DNA from: Aureobasidium sp. EXF-3400
Taxonomy: Eukaryota > Ascomycota > Dothideomycetes > Dothideales > Saccotheciaceae
Reading direction: 5' to 3'
Length of the DNA: 64,000 bases
Assembly: GCA_024195585.1 (NCBI GenBank)
Contig: SWBL01000163.1
Coordinates: 44,445 to 108,444, forward strand
Shown: in pieces, positions 12,526 through 24,523 of the stretch
How positions within the stretch are numbered: position 1 is the stretch's first letter
Layout: each line of letters opens with the position of its first letter
Translations under genes and position numbers: made by a program
Notes under the pieces: model-generated
Told to the model about the DNA's origin: nothing
What the model saw: only the letters and a program-made list of their open reading frames with translations
Database searches by the model: none

Positions 12526-15500
12526 TCAGAGATTGGATATTCCCGGCATCAGCAGTTCGATGCAATTTCCCAGCATTTCACTCGCCTCGTGGAGCAGTTC
12601 CCATCTAGTCGTGCTGAAGATCTCTTTCAGGAGCATCAACATCCCCAACATCCCATTGCGTTGCTTGACATGCTGCAATTCATCGGCCGATCTGACCCCG
12701 CCTACGCGGCGAAGGAAGCCACGCAGGTCCCTGAATTGGATCTCATGCGTCCTGAGTGTGTAAGTAGGCAACGGTGGTGCTATAGGTCCGTCCAAGCAGA
12801 ATCCGTATGTCCATACGACCAGGGCAGCAAAGTAGAGCACCCAGGGACGGTTGAGCGAGTTGTCGTCACGAGCTGAATATGCAAGTCCTCGGGCACCAAG
12901 ATTTAGTCCGGAGGAACCGTCGCCCTCTGGTAGCAGCACAGCCGACAAAAAGCGTAACGCATAGAACACCGCATCACGAGCTCCATGTGACGGGGCCCAA
13001 GTCTCTCTCAGCTTTTTTGCTGTCGACGCATGATCATTGGCCGTAATCACGCGTCCCAGTGAGCGTTTTGCTCCAGCAAGGATCTGGCAGTCAACGATGT
13101 CCACATGCATCGCCATCCGCGCCAGGTGGTGGAGTACAGTACGAGATTCGAACATCTTCTCCTTATCCATAACGTCGCTCAGCATGCGATCGTGCAAGTA
13201 TACTGGTATGTTCGATGATGACTGGGTCAAAGATGCATCAAAATCGCGCCTCCAGAAATCACAAGCAGAGGCCAGCTGATCAGCCCAACTGCCTTGTTTA
13301 CCGACTCCGATCGAACTTGCTCTCACATCTTGCATTCGCATGTGCCAGCTGACACTCATGAGTCCTGCCATGATGGTAACTCGGCCGAAGGTATTGGTCT
13401 GCACATGTTGACCTTTCAGCGTTGCCTTCAACGCTTCGAGGAAGCTCATCGGCCTGTAACCACTAAGTGTTAGGCTGTGCTCAAGATTTCGCACCTCAGC
13501 CCCACTGGAGGCAGCCCAAAGAGCCTCATCGCATGGCAAAGGTATTCGCATCTCATGGGCGACCATTACTGCTGCGTGACCAAACATTGTTGCGTGAGTC
13601 GTGTCGATAATGAAGGCCGCGAAAGCCGTTCGACGTGTAGCCTCGTTGCTAATCCAATTGTTCCACCACTCGTCCTTGGTGTTGCGACCACAAGTGTTTA
13701 CACTGCCGTTCGGACCTGGTGGTGTTCTCGTTGGGTCAACATCGTAAGGGGCGAAGTCCATTGCCGCTCGCCCCACTAATGAGCTACCTCGCCTCATCAA
13801 GGTGAGAGTGGTGCAATGGTGCACATGAGCTCTCTGGTGTAAAGTCGTTGTTGAAAACATCTTCTCAAAGACTTCCAGTAGCAGCAAGGCCTGGAATATC
13901 CAAAGTTTGGCTGGTGGAATGAAATCTGGGTCCTCGAATATCATGCGACGGGTGAACCATGCTAGAAAAGAGGCCAGTTCAGCCGAAGCTTGGGTTAACT
14001 CATATCCGTAGGATGGCTCTAAGCAAGAAGCCCCCAAAATCATAATGGCTATGAGCAAGAGATCTGGACATGTTTCGGTCGAGAAGGTAGGTCGATGCAG
14101 GATCGGCAATTGTGGATGTATGTTGAGCCAGAACGAACTACAGAAAACTTGCATCATTCGCAAGCTCAGCACATGTGTGTCTCCGTCGTGATCACCTTTC
14201 AGTGTTTTCTCTCTCTGAGCTGTGACGTGGGCATGCCTCCCGTCTCTGAACTCTGAAACAACCAGATCGAGGAGTCGCTGTCTGCGTGGACCTGAGAGGA
14301 CACACTCTGGTTGTATACTATCTTGCTCCGTTTTGGCAACTGGATTAGGTCGAACAAGAGACTCAAGATATACTTCTCCATTCGCGGAATGCATGTTCTC
14401 GAATGACATCTGCAGGTTCGAACCAGAGTTGAAAGCTGCCTGAGATGGTGGCGAGAATACTGCGTTTTGGTCTCCCTCGAACAACCAGCTGATGAATTCT
14501 GCACCTGGCATATCTGAGGGTGATGGTCCATAGTTCTCATTGAAGACTGGGACTGTCGCACCTGTGGGTAGGTTTTCGAGTGTGTTAGGATCTATAAGGC
14601 CGACAGTTGGATGATGGTTGACTGGTGGCCCTTTGGAGAGGTATGAAGTCACTGAGTCTGATCTAATTTCGACTGGTGAAGTGATCTGAGCGCTGTAAGG
14701 TTGACCGGAGTGCGACACGGTGGGCAGGTTGGAAAAACCTGGCGGAGACTTCAGACTGGTTCCATTGGAAGGTGAGAAATAAGGTTGAGGTAGGTAAACA
14801 CCTGAAGCATTACTAAATGGTGTAAACATGTTCTGCATCGGGTTGAGATGATACATATCCATCGAGAGTGCAGGAGGAATATTGGGTCGAGCGAAGATAG
14901 CGCTGGTGACCTCATGGCGTGCACCATTCATTGGTTCGGTCATTGTTGCAGAGGTCGCCAAATTGCTGGGCGTGGCTTGTATTGTGTCCGAGTGGCTCAT
15001 ATGAGCAGCTAGTCGAGACGCGATGGAATTGCTAACAGAGTTCGACATGTTGTCATACTGACCACTTGCTACGGTATCAGAGAAAGGAGCAGATGGCATA
15101 GCTGAATCAAAGTGTCTAGACTCGGTCGTCAAGCGTGGATCTAACGCCATCGAACTGAAGCTTAACACAGCTTCATTCGACTTCGAGAGAGTTGGTTGCT
15201 CAGTAATCTGTGGCTCGGAGCTGTCTGAACTCGTGGTGGACACTGCTGGCTGAACCTCTGACGATCGTTCTTGTTGAACCTCGACGGCGTTGGAAGACTT
15301 GAGCTTGCCATGCTTGAAAGCATCTCGGCGATACAAGTGTGAGTTTTCCTTGGTATGTCTCTCCCGATGTCTGGCACAAAGATCCTGGCGAACGAAATGC
15401 CGATCGCAGCCCTCGAAATCACAATGGAAAATCTGCTTTGGAGCATCTGGTAATATATCAGCAATCATGCCAGAGCTTGATCATATCAAAACCTACGATT

Positions 15501-15719
15501 TAGCTGATGTCTGTACAAGTGTTCTGCACGCGAGTAACTCTTATCGCAGCCTTCATGAGGACACTCGTATCTCTTGTCCTTCGGCTTGCTAGATGTTCTC
15601 TTCCTTTTGGCTGGTCGAGGATTTGTACCATCCTCATCTGTTAGATTTTCATGACGTTCGTGAGATTTCTTTGCTCCTTGTCGTTGATGTCTGCTGGCTG
15701 CTTTTGATTTTGGTTTCAT
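12526..15719 (-). CDS. Two-finger C2H2 transcription factor with fungal TF domain
   Basis: Two exons, 15719..15497 and 15446..12526, joined by a 50-bp phase-1 intron (GTAGGT...CAG), give 1047 residues. The intron lies exactly in the linker between the two zinc fingers. Finger 1 (about residues 52-75, YECPHEGCDKSYSRAEHLYR then HQLNH) gets its last His from the splice junction, and finger 2 (about 82-105) starts with FHCDFEGCDRHF. A basic PAKRKRTSSKPKDKR stretch precedes finger 1 and may be a nuclear localisation signal. Residues ~110-400 are Ser/Thr-rich and disordered. The C-terminal half matches the fungal-specific TF domain (LPILHRPTFS, EATRRTAFAAFIIDTTHA). Finger type plus this domain places it with Adr1-like ascomycete regulators. 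Target pathway unknown. Confidence 0.9.
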
Positions 15720-16431
15720 GATGCGTGAGAAGTGGCTGGTTGTGCCGAGGCGGGTACCAGAGATGCATGAACGAGAAGATTTGCCAGTCTGAACATAAAT
15801 TGGATTCAGATAAGGTTAAGGTCGAAGAGTTCCTGTGTTATAGAGAAATCTCACTCCAAGGCAGAATACGCAGAAATGCCGAACTGCGGTCAAGGGTGGC
15901 TCTTGTGTGACTTCAGAGGGCATGTGCCAACCCCGGATAAATGAGAGACAAATGCGGAGAAAGGAAAGCTTGACGCGGCAGGCGCTGGGGCATTGGGTTC
16001 GATCCGGCAAAGAGGTCTTGTCAAGGCAAGAGCGGATGTCGACAGCAGGTACAAAGTCGAAGACAGAGACGACAACTCGAGCGACGAAGACAGACACGTC
16101 GACGGATCACGACATGAGAGCGGCGCTCGCCATCACGCGCCCGCCCGCCCGCTCGACAGCATCGCCAAGCACGCAGCCTTGTCTTCGTAAATGCTAATGG
16201 CAGGCGTAGACGATCACGTGGAAGCTATGCATCCTTTTGAAACAGTGACTGCGATGCTCATGAAATTGATGCGTACGTACCGGCCCGGATGAATGTATAC
16301 AAAGCCATGTGTAATCCCGACGCCTGTCCGTGTGTAACCCTGCCACAAATGCGCCTTGAACCCGCTTGATGCATCATGTCTCCGTATTAGAGAACTTAAA
16401 CCAATCGCTTGCTCGTAACAATCTCAGCCTC
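15720..16431. other. Intergenic
   Basis: 712 bp between two minus-strand genes: the promoter of the C2H2 regulator (right of 15719) and the 3' flank of the HD-domain gene. Two short plus-strand frames overlap at 15907-16197 without family similarity. Nothing else seen. Confidence 0.4.
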
Positions 16432-17294
16432 TCAAGCAGAGGCACTGCCGTTCTTGCTGTAATACTGTTGGTGTTGATGCTCCTGCTCCTCGTTCAAAGT
16501 GCTGCCTGTTGGTGTCTTGTTCAGCTCGGCCCAGAAAGCCTCCCTCTCACGCAACAAGTCATTGCACCATTCCTTGACCTCGGGCAACTCGATCTTGCGA
16601 GCGACCCAGGAGAACTCGCCGAGGTCAATGCGACCCTGGTGAGAGCGCTCATACTCCATCATCTGGAGTAGAAGCTCGATCTTGTCGACATCGTGTACGA
16701 ACTTGCTCTCAAGAGTCTGGCTGTCTTCATACTCTTGCCACACGGCGCGCATCTCTTGTCCCGACAGGCCACCACCAACCTTGGCAAGCAAAGTCGAGCA
16801 GATGTAGTCCATGGTCTCGGCCTCTCTTCTGTTCTTCTCAGATTTCGGAACACCATCTACAGGGGTGATGTCTCCAACCAGGGCTTCGGCCATGTCGTGG
16901 ATCAAGGCCATTCTTGTGCAGCGTGGTACATCGAGACGAGACGACAGAGAAGGGGGGCAGAGCATGGTGATGATGGACATGCGATACATGTGATCGGAGA
17001 TGGATTCGCCGTGATTGATTCCGAATCTGCGCCAACCCTCACGCTTGGTTGTCTTCAAGCGTTCGAGAAGATGAAAGAAGGGTACGGGCGAGGATGAATG
17101 CTTCTCCAATGGTGTCATAGTCGAGAGAACGGTTTCGGGGGTCCATTGCGAAACTTGGCTCGGTACGAGGAGGCCGGAGGTGGGCTCTGTGCAATAAGTC
17201 AGTGAGGCTCTCGAAGCGTGGCATGTGACAGCAGAGTCAGCGTACTGGGCGACGAGTTTGTTTGAACGGCGTCTTCAACGATACTGGGAGCCAT
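16432..17294 (-). CDS. HD-domain 5'-deoxynucleotidase, HDDC2/YGK1 family
   Basis: Two exons, 17294..17246 and 17186..16432, with a 59-bp phase-1 intron, give 267 residues. The HD phosphohydrolase metal ligands are visible: His ~82 in ISDHMYRM, His-Asp ~113-114 in ALIHDMAEALVGDITP, and Asp ~184 in HDVDKIELLLQ. Family members (human HDDC2, yeast Ygk1 and its paralogue, bacterial YfbR relatives) dephosphorylate deoxyribonucleoside 5'-monophosphates and help balance dNTP pools. The N-terminal ~45 residues are variable, which is common in fungal copies. The C-terminal Gln/His-rich tail is low complexity. The spliced start is preferred because the upstream exon joins in phase and keeps the frame open. 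It is divergent from HAUS6. Confidence 0.88.
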
Positions 17295-17817
17295 GATTGA
17301 GGATGTAGCCTTTGTATGCGGGCGCTGTTCAGGTAGCAGAATAGTGATATCGTGGAATCAAGAGGTCGGTAAGAATGAATTGATTGTCATCAAGAAAGAT
17401 GAACTAGACTGCGGCGTTTGTCGGGCTAGACGCCAAAGTTGTTGAAGCATCAATTGATGCGGCGAAAGCCGGTCCCTCTTTGTTGATAGAGATATGGTAA
17501 TCGCACCCCTGTATACCAGTTTTGTACAACAAGAAATGATTCTAGAGACTGCGAGTTGAATCTTATCAGGGGGCTGACTCAAAATATCTGCCTGTACTCC
17601 AAGAGCATGGCGAGTTCCTGCACAAAGCGCGGAGCTTGCAAATTGGGCAAGCAGTCCTGGGCGTCGTTACCGCTCTTGACCGATGTTTACTCGGATCTGT
17701 CTTGATTTACTTCTTTATTCGCCAACACATGTGGTGGTCGTCCAGCATCGTGCATATCTACTAGGCAGATCATGGTTCCGTTCTAGCTAGTACCACCTAG
17801 CATCATCATTGACTGCC
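17295..17817. promoter_or_regulatory. Divergent promoter region, HD-domain gene / HAUS6
   Basis: 523 bp between divergent start codons. It must contain both promoters. No TATA box or repeat was recognised. Confidence 0.4.
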
Positions 17818-20288
17818 ATGTCACGACCCGAATCTGTGGCTGGGCCAACCCCTAATCTCGGCCATGCCTCGAGACCACTGCCACCAAAGCTACGATCAAC
17901 GTCACCCTCAAACATATCACTTTTTGTTTCTAATCTTCGACTTTTGAATCTCGACCAACGACAAGACTGGCCTGACATCACTGTTCAGACTTTCCATATC
18001 AAGGATGCTCTCCAAAATCAGAAGAAGCGTGTAGCTTGTGTCGAATGGTCTCTCTACCGTCTTTTTGAGCTCTGGGACCGGGAGACGACACGCGATGTAA
18101 GCCAAGTCCCGTCCCACCATTGTTGACTTCCGTTTATACAAGACAGAAACTTCAACCCTTCTTTCCGCCTCTCGAGCCAATTCAATCTCTCAACTTGCGA
18201 GCCGCACTATTCAGGTGCCTCAACGAGTTGAAGAAGAACGATGTATTGGGCAGAGAAGCTACACTTCGTAAAACCATGCTTGACGACTGCAAAGGTGACA
18301 AGTTTGAAGAAGTTTTGCTCCTGTTCTCTGCTATCGTCCTTCGAAAGCAGTTACTGTCGTCTCGCCGTAATCAGCCGTCGTCCATTGGAAGGAACATTGC
18401 ATTGTCAAAGAACATAGACAAGCGTGAACTAGGTACCATCAACACTCTCTCGCTGGCTTACCGTGCATCTCTGGCAAAGACTATGCAAAGCCGAGCAACT
18501 TTGGATCTCACACTCAACAACTTTCGTAATTCGCTGTATGAGAAAACTAACGATTATCATCAGCGCCATCTCACGCTGCTCGAAACTCAAAATGCAACCA
18601 GCGAGACTTTACCGCCTAAGACTGAGGAATTGATCAGACGCGAACTTCGCCAGAATTGGGTTGGTAGCATAGAGGGCTGCGACGCATTGCTGACGGGCGC
18701 TAAGATCGCTTCTGCTGATGGCTATATGGACTCGAGGTTTGATGAACTATGGCAGCAATTTCGGCAAGGCACAACCCCTCAAGTGCCTCCCGAAAAAATA
18801 TCGCTGCTTGAGACTTTGCAGTCTCGAGTTGTTGAGCAGAATGACCGCTTGCGCATGTGGAAGGCATACAAAGACGTTTTCGAAGAGAGCAACAAGCCGA
18901 TTGGCATTTCTCAAGCATCTCCCGTCTCACTCAGCCAGGATTTTACAGCAGAGACTCATGGTTTGGACATCTTCAATCAACACAGGAACATTCGCGTGGA
19001 ACAAACGTCTCCTGTTCCTATGGATCACCCATCGGTCGACCCCGTGATGGATTACGAACAAGTCGTTCAAGACATGAGGAAAGGGTTGTCTGATGTACGC
19101 AAAAGAAAGCAGAAACAGCATGGCGGGGCAAATCATGCAGCGCTCCCGATCGATAGGACGCGACGTACAAACACCATGCCAAGACAGGCGCCTATACCAG
19201 TGTTTCTTGGAGGCTCGAAGGACCCTAAGGAGGATTTGTTCTCGCCACTCAAGCGACCACTTCTCGAGTCTGCAAACTCGACTCCGGTCACCGTCCGCAA
19301 TGTACCACACCAAACACACCAGTGGCTATCACGAACTCACAGCCAACCTGTGACCACGCCTCAGTCTATGAGAAGCGAATATAGTCTGGATCCCGGCTCA
19401 AAGATCAGAATCCCCTATGGCTCTGCACTCAGCCCACTAGAGTTCATAGAACCTAGCCCCAGTGTACAGAGGGATAGAGAAAGATATGTCAAAGCGTCCA
19501 CGCCAAGTTCTACATATGGGCGTGAGGTCAGTCCGAAGGATGAAGCTTCATCTTCGAAAACAAGACATCTCGATTCTTTAGAATCTAGACAACAAGACTC
19601 GATTGATGATCCTGTTACGTTGCTAGAACACAAGATCGAGAAAATGGGAGTAGAAGACCGAGAACAAGCATCAACTCCCGACCTGCCAGAATACTCACCG
19701 CCATCAACCTCGAGTCCACCTGCACCGATCTACAGGCAACAGAGTCCACAAGAACAGTTCAATCTCTCCGAGCGCGCTCGAATGTCTATGGCATCTTTCC
19801 GCAGCAGTGAGAACAGTCTCCCTCTCCCTCAACCAACACCCGATGCTCCAACACCAATCCAGAACGTCGAGCCATCAATCGCAGAATCCCGACGTACCTC
19901 TCTCGCCGAACGCGCTCTAGTATCCATGAGCCGAGCCTCTCTAAACCCGCAGCCGCAACGCCGCACAACCACCAAAGAACGGCCCAAATCATCTTTCTTC
20001 CCTGCCACGGCAGCGGCAGCACAATTTTCCACACCCATAAAAAGCAGCAGGAATTCACTCGGAGGTACGTGTGATACCACACCCAGAGACAAATTGTTCG
20101 ATCAGGATGCAGAGTACGCTAGCGTCTTCAAGTCTCGACCAAAAATTGCCATGAGTCCTGTGCTATCGCCGCAATCGGATTTGCAGCAGATGGAAGACGC
20201 CGAGGAGTTTAGTTTTGAAGGTGATGTAGATGATGATGCGGAGAGTTTGTTGAAGCTGCATAGTTCACCACTAGCAAAGTTCATGTGA
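17818..20288 (+). CDS. HAUS6: Augmin complex subunit HAUS6
   Basis: Two exons, 17818..18096 and 18147..20288, with a 50-bp phase-0 intron (GTAAGC...CAG), give 806 residues. The spliced N-terminus reads through SLFVSNLRLLNLDQRQDWPD and across the junction into KLQPFFPPLEPIQSLNLRAA and LFRCLNELKK, the conserved HAUS6 N-terminal domain. Residues ~90-270 are helical, with EEVLLLFSAIVLRKQLL typical of the family. The C-terminal ~450 residues are disordered and rich in Ser-Pro and Thr-Pro sites, consistent with mitotic kinase control. In animals and plants HAUS6 contacts the gamma-tubulin complex through its tail. The ATG at 17818 is the first in frame. A second probable augmin gene lies about 12 kb to the left. 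Confidence 0.85.
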
Positions 20289-20403
20289 TATGAAACTGCT
20301 GTTCGGAGCATGGGAATGCGTCAGAGGAAGATTGAATTGAATTATGGCCTAATCACAGTTTTTCTTTTTCTTCAATTTCGTCGAGCCAACTACTGCGTAC
20401 ATG
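20289..20403. other. Convergent 3' ends, HAUS6 / Zn2Cys6 regulator
   Basis: Only 115 bp separate the two converging stop codons, so the 3' UTRs probably overlap antisense. No other feature. Confidence 0.5.
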
Positions 20404-22905
20404 TCATCCAGACATTGTACCTGACTTAAAGTTTCCAGCCAACTCTGGAAAGAGCTGTTCAGGGAAGAGATCATTCATGTCAACAAGCATATCTCCACTA
20501 AGCGCATTCCACCAATCAGTAGGGATCGACTCTTGCATGACCTCGGTACTAGCTTGACTAGTCGAGATATACTTGTCGAGCTGCTGCGAGAAGATATTCG
20601 AGAGCGTGGTATACAGAGAAGCGGCAGAGGTGCTTGGGAGGCCACGCGTAATTGCCTCCATGTGCCTGGTGACCGCGCGGGCTTTTACGGCTGCTTTCTC
20701 CATCATATCTGGTGGGAGGCATCCGCGAGTAGTAGCCTGAAGAGATTAGTCAGAGATGGGTTTCCGAACAGAACAAGCGTTTTGAGAAAGACTTACAAAT
20801 AGAATCTCGCTCAATGCATGACAGATCATGATGAGTTGGTTGTTGTGCGTACCATACATGTGCTTTAGCAAAACCGGATCAGAGAGGACAAGTGTCAAAG
20901 ACCTGCAAGCAACGTCGACGGTTTGGCGGGAGATCTTGCAGGGGTTGGCTAGACACTGCATAGCATTGGTAGCAACAAAGTCTCTCAAAGCGTTAGCATT
21001 CAAGACCAAGATGCTGTGATCCATATAGTAAGCCAGAATTGGTAGGTATTCCGCTGATGCAGAGTCATCAGGGGTGCATCGGCTCTCACGTAGAGTTTGC
21101 AGGGCTTCGAAGCCTCTTGCTTGCCAATCTTCTATCAGCTCTCTTGTCTTAGTCATTTGCTGTCTCTCTTCTAGGAATTGCATCTGCATTTTATATCAGT
21201 CTTTGGTTTAACGAATGGATCTGACTGTAGATCAACTTGGACTTACAAGCAAAACACGCCCCTCTATAACACCGCTAAGGACGCGGTCGAAGGGACACGC
21301 CATTGGCTTCTTCCACCAATCGAATGTTGACTCTGATATTTCTGATCGGCCAACGTTCATCACGCGTCCAGTGACTAGACCGAAGCTCTTCTCTGCAAAG
21401 AATGCTGCAAGCCACGTTCTCTCAATGTTTCGACGAAACCGCTCCTTGAAGTCCGGGCTAGCCGTAGAAGAGGTGTATGTTGAGACCAGATCTGTTACAG
21501 CCTTGTCTTTATTGAGGCCCAGCTCTCTCGCTATCAGAATTGCCTAACAGAAGAGTCAGTGTCCACTGGCGGGGCAGGAAGAATGGCCCCTTACATGACT
21601 TATGTGCAACCAATATGGATCGTCTTTTTGCGTTTCATGGACCGCTGACCAGTATTCCATGGTGAAGATAGCTTGAATAGTCTCCACAGATTTGACAGAC
21701 GTTGCTATTGACCATTTGATGTTGCACTCTGCCAGAGCTAGTAGAAAGGGATACAACATCCGGTCTCGTTGTGTATTGGCAACCGCGCATCCTAGTACAC
21801 AGATAACAGAAAACAGGGTAAATGACAATGGGCGTACAATCTCTGGTCTGTGGAGAACAGGATCTAGCAGACACACCAGAGGATTTCGGATCTTGAAGAA
21901 TCTGGCAGACTCAACCAGTCAAATGTTTCGTACCTAGGAAGAAGGACTACAAGAACAAGAACAGACTTACAGGTCAAAGTATCTTTCGGCATCGGTGTCG
22001 TTAATGATGCGAGAACTGATGGGATCGCAGGTCAAGGAAGTGAGCCTCAAAGGAGCATTGAGAGGCTGTGCAGCTAGAACTTGCCAGTCTTTCTGAGACA
22101 AAGAGCTGGGTCCTTGGAGAGTAAACTCGTCAGCATTTTGGTGCTCTGTAGAGGCTAGCCAACGTACTGAAGTACTTGATCAATCTTTCGGTGGACTGTC
22201 GAGAAAGCCATGCATTACTTGTGTTGCTCAGCAGAGGCTCTTCATGATGTGCCACATTCGAAGTGGAGTCTAGAATATTCAAAGATGCCAGCCTTTCGGT
22301 CTCGACGGCATCGGCGAGAATGTGTAGAGGCGACACCAATGAGCTCCCAGCGTTACCATTTGTGGGTTTGTACTCTGGCACGTGTTGTTCTGACTTGACA
22401 GAAATGTATGCCTCGGACACGGTTACGGCATCAGGTGTGTGTTCTGTCGAACCTCTTCCACTAATGGTATTCGAGGCAGAATCTGGAGATTGCAAATTTC
22501 GAGATGAAGCAAGGATGGCAGCAATGACTTGCTCGCCGACTGGACTATCATTGATACGCTGTAGGAGTTTCTCGACAGTGTCCGGTTTGCTACTTGCGTA
22601 AGCGGACGCGACACGAGTCGTGAACTTGACTTACTTGACACTCCCTTGTTTGCGGCCTCGGTTAGAAATTTGAGGATACTCACACCACTTTTGTTGAGAG
22701 GCACATCGCACGCTGTGGGATTACTCGTCAGTTTAGTGTGATCATGTTCTATAGACCATACATACCATGGACTCTGCCGATCGCATCTTAGTCTAGATGC
22801 ACGACAATTGAAACAGGCAGTGCGATGGAGGGGAAGACGCCCTTCTGGGGTTGATCCCGGGGTATGTCTAGTCGGCTGCTGAGGATGAGATGAAGTTTCG
22901 CTCAT
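20404..22905 (-). CDS. Zn2Cys6 transcription factor, eight exons
   Basis: My model is 22905..22766, 22712..22635, 22589..22219, 22145..21971, 21901..21595, 21543..21247, 21183..20797 and 20736..20404, giving about 695 residues. The zinc cluster is split by intron 1, and splicing restores CFNCRASRLRCDRQSPCVRC followed by the sixth Cys (cysteines 31, 34, 41, 47, 50, 57). The middle contains the fungal_trans signature, with exon 4 running into FFKIRNPLVCLLDPVLHRPE. Introns are 44-73 bp with GTAAGT-like donors except intron 3 (GTAATG...CAG), which is the least certain. A 22-bp alternative at its 3' end is too short to be real. Function: nuclear sequence-specific regulator, targets unknown. Exon density is far above its neighbours. 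Confidence 0.82.
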
Positions 22906-23404
22906 AATTACAATAAGTTTCCAATCATGTTCGCTGGTTAGAGTAGGGAATCATAACGATTACGATTGCTTGTGATTAGCAAAGAACCATGTCGGATGCT
23001 AATGAGCCGGCGGAAGGTACGGCCCAGAGATTACCTTGTGTGGGGTTGAGAACAAGCAAGTACGAAGATTTGTAGCGCCTCAGAAAAATGTTGAGAACAG
23101 TGTGAAAGGCACTGTCGAGAATGCCTGCTGCAGAGCGTTCTGGATTTGATGGATGAAAACGTGCAAATGCAGATGCATTCGAAACAATCGCCACATCCTT
23201 CAAGGATTGTGCTTCTCTGAATTACATGTAGCTATATATGCCAATATGCCAAGCTAAAAATGTATATGCTCCCACCACTCCATTACCCATTTCGAAACCA
23301 TTGATGATCATTAAAAGAATAAAACTCGTGACGCCGTGTGCGATGCTTTTCTATGATGATGAAAATGACGCTTTGTGTCTTGTTTCCACTGATGGAACAT
23401 GTGT
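22906..23404. other. Intergenic
   Basis: 499 bp: the promoter of the eight-exon regulator and the 3' flank of CHS7, both on the minus strand. A 75-codon minus-strand frame is not credible. Nothing else seen. Confidence 0.4.
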
Positions 23405-24523
23405 TTAGTTGCCGTTGGAGCTTCCGTACATGGAGTGCTGGCGAGGAGCTTGGTAGTACAGACTGCTGTCGTACTCGCTGTCCATGTACATGGTGGCTCT
23501 CTTCTCCTCCTCGTTGAGAAGTTGGGCCTTGAGGTCCCAGTTGTTGTTTTTGGCTCCAACCGAGAACTCGAGGTCTTCTTTGGTGATGGAGTCCCAGAAC
23601 TATTGCAGAGTTGTTAGTATATGATGAGCGAGAACGGGACGAGAAGAAGATCATTACCTTGTAGATCATCATGACTGCAAGAAGGTTACAGACGGTAGCA
23701 AAGAGGAGACCATCCAAGTAGTGGGAGACGCCCTCGCAAACAGACTTGCCGAATGCGTAAAGGAGAACCTGGCCCACGATGAAGAAGAAGACGCCAAAGG
23801 CAATGTGGCCTAGCGGCCATCTGTCTTGGAGTGTGCCGACTACAAGCAGGATCTGCATGACAATATAGACGGCGAGGAATATGGCGTTGAAGATGTATAG
23901 GACGACGAAGAGGCCAACAGTGTTGTCGGGGCCGAGGCCAGCCCAGCCCTGGAAGGTCAAGATGCTGATGATAAAAGTGATGGCGAACATTGCAGCAGAG
24001 CAGATTCTGAGCAGCCAGACACTCAAGAATGTACCATCTTCATAGAGCTGGAAACCGACAAAGCCGGCAATCATGAGGGATACGCAAGTAGCGGAAGAGA
24101 GGCCATTTTGGACAGCGACGAACCAGGGATATGCGCCGGAGCCAGGAGGAACGACGCCGCAGTCGACGAGCAGCGAGACAATGGTGAGCAAGAAGTAGCC
24201 CCAGAAGAAACTGATGATTTCCTTGCGACCTGGATTGGTTGTTAGCTGCGACGGAAGGGTGGCGCACAGAGTGGTGGCAGCGACATACCGACGGCGGTGA
24301 ACTTGCTGCGAACGTGGACAATCATAATGACAGTCATGAGCAGGGCGCAGATGTGGGCGATGCCATCAGCGCCCTGGAAGATGACCGTGTTGGCGACCTC
24401 GATTGTCCGCGAGTAGCAGGCTGGTTGTATGCCCTTGGTTCCGTCGACACCATTGCTGCCGACCATTGTGCACAGCGGCAAGGCCGCCTGCTTGCATAGC
24501 GAGTCAAAGTCGCCGAATCCCAT
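23405..24523 (-). CDS. CHS7: Chitin synthase export chaperone Chs7
   Basis: Three exons, 24523..24289, 24229..23658 and 23599..23405, with introns of 59 and 58 bp, give 333 residues. Chs7 is an ER membrane chaperone that lets chitin synthase III leave the ER. The protein opens with the family signature MGFGDFDSLCKQAALPLC. It contains about seven hydrophobic spans, including NTVIFQGADGIAHICALLMT and HVRSKFTAVG before the first junction, plus VDCGVVPPGSGAYPWFVAVQ, LQDRWPLGHIAFGVFFF and HYLDGLLFATVCNLLAVMMI. Exon 3 gives the cytosolic FWDSITKEDLEFSVGAKNNN segment and a short tail. Length and motif order agree with fungal Chs7 throughout. Both introns are phase-consistent (phase 1 and phase 0). 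Confidence 0.95.

Noticed and set aside
14405..14430. Second B-box-like string (ggttcgaacc)
   Set aside because: It is a short palindrome inside the C2H2 coding region with no tRNA fold around it.
15985..16015. tRNA-like B-box match (ggttcgatcc)
   Set aside because: The flanks do not form a T stem, and no A box or acceptor stem was found.
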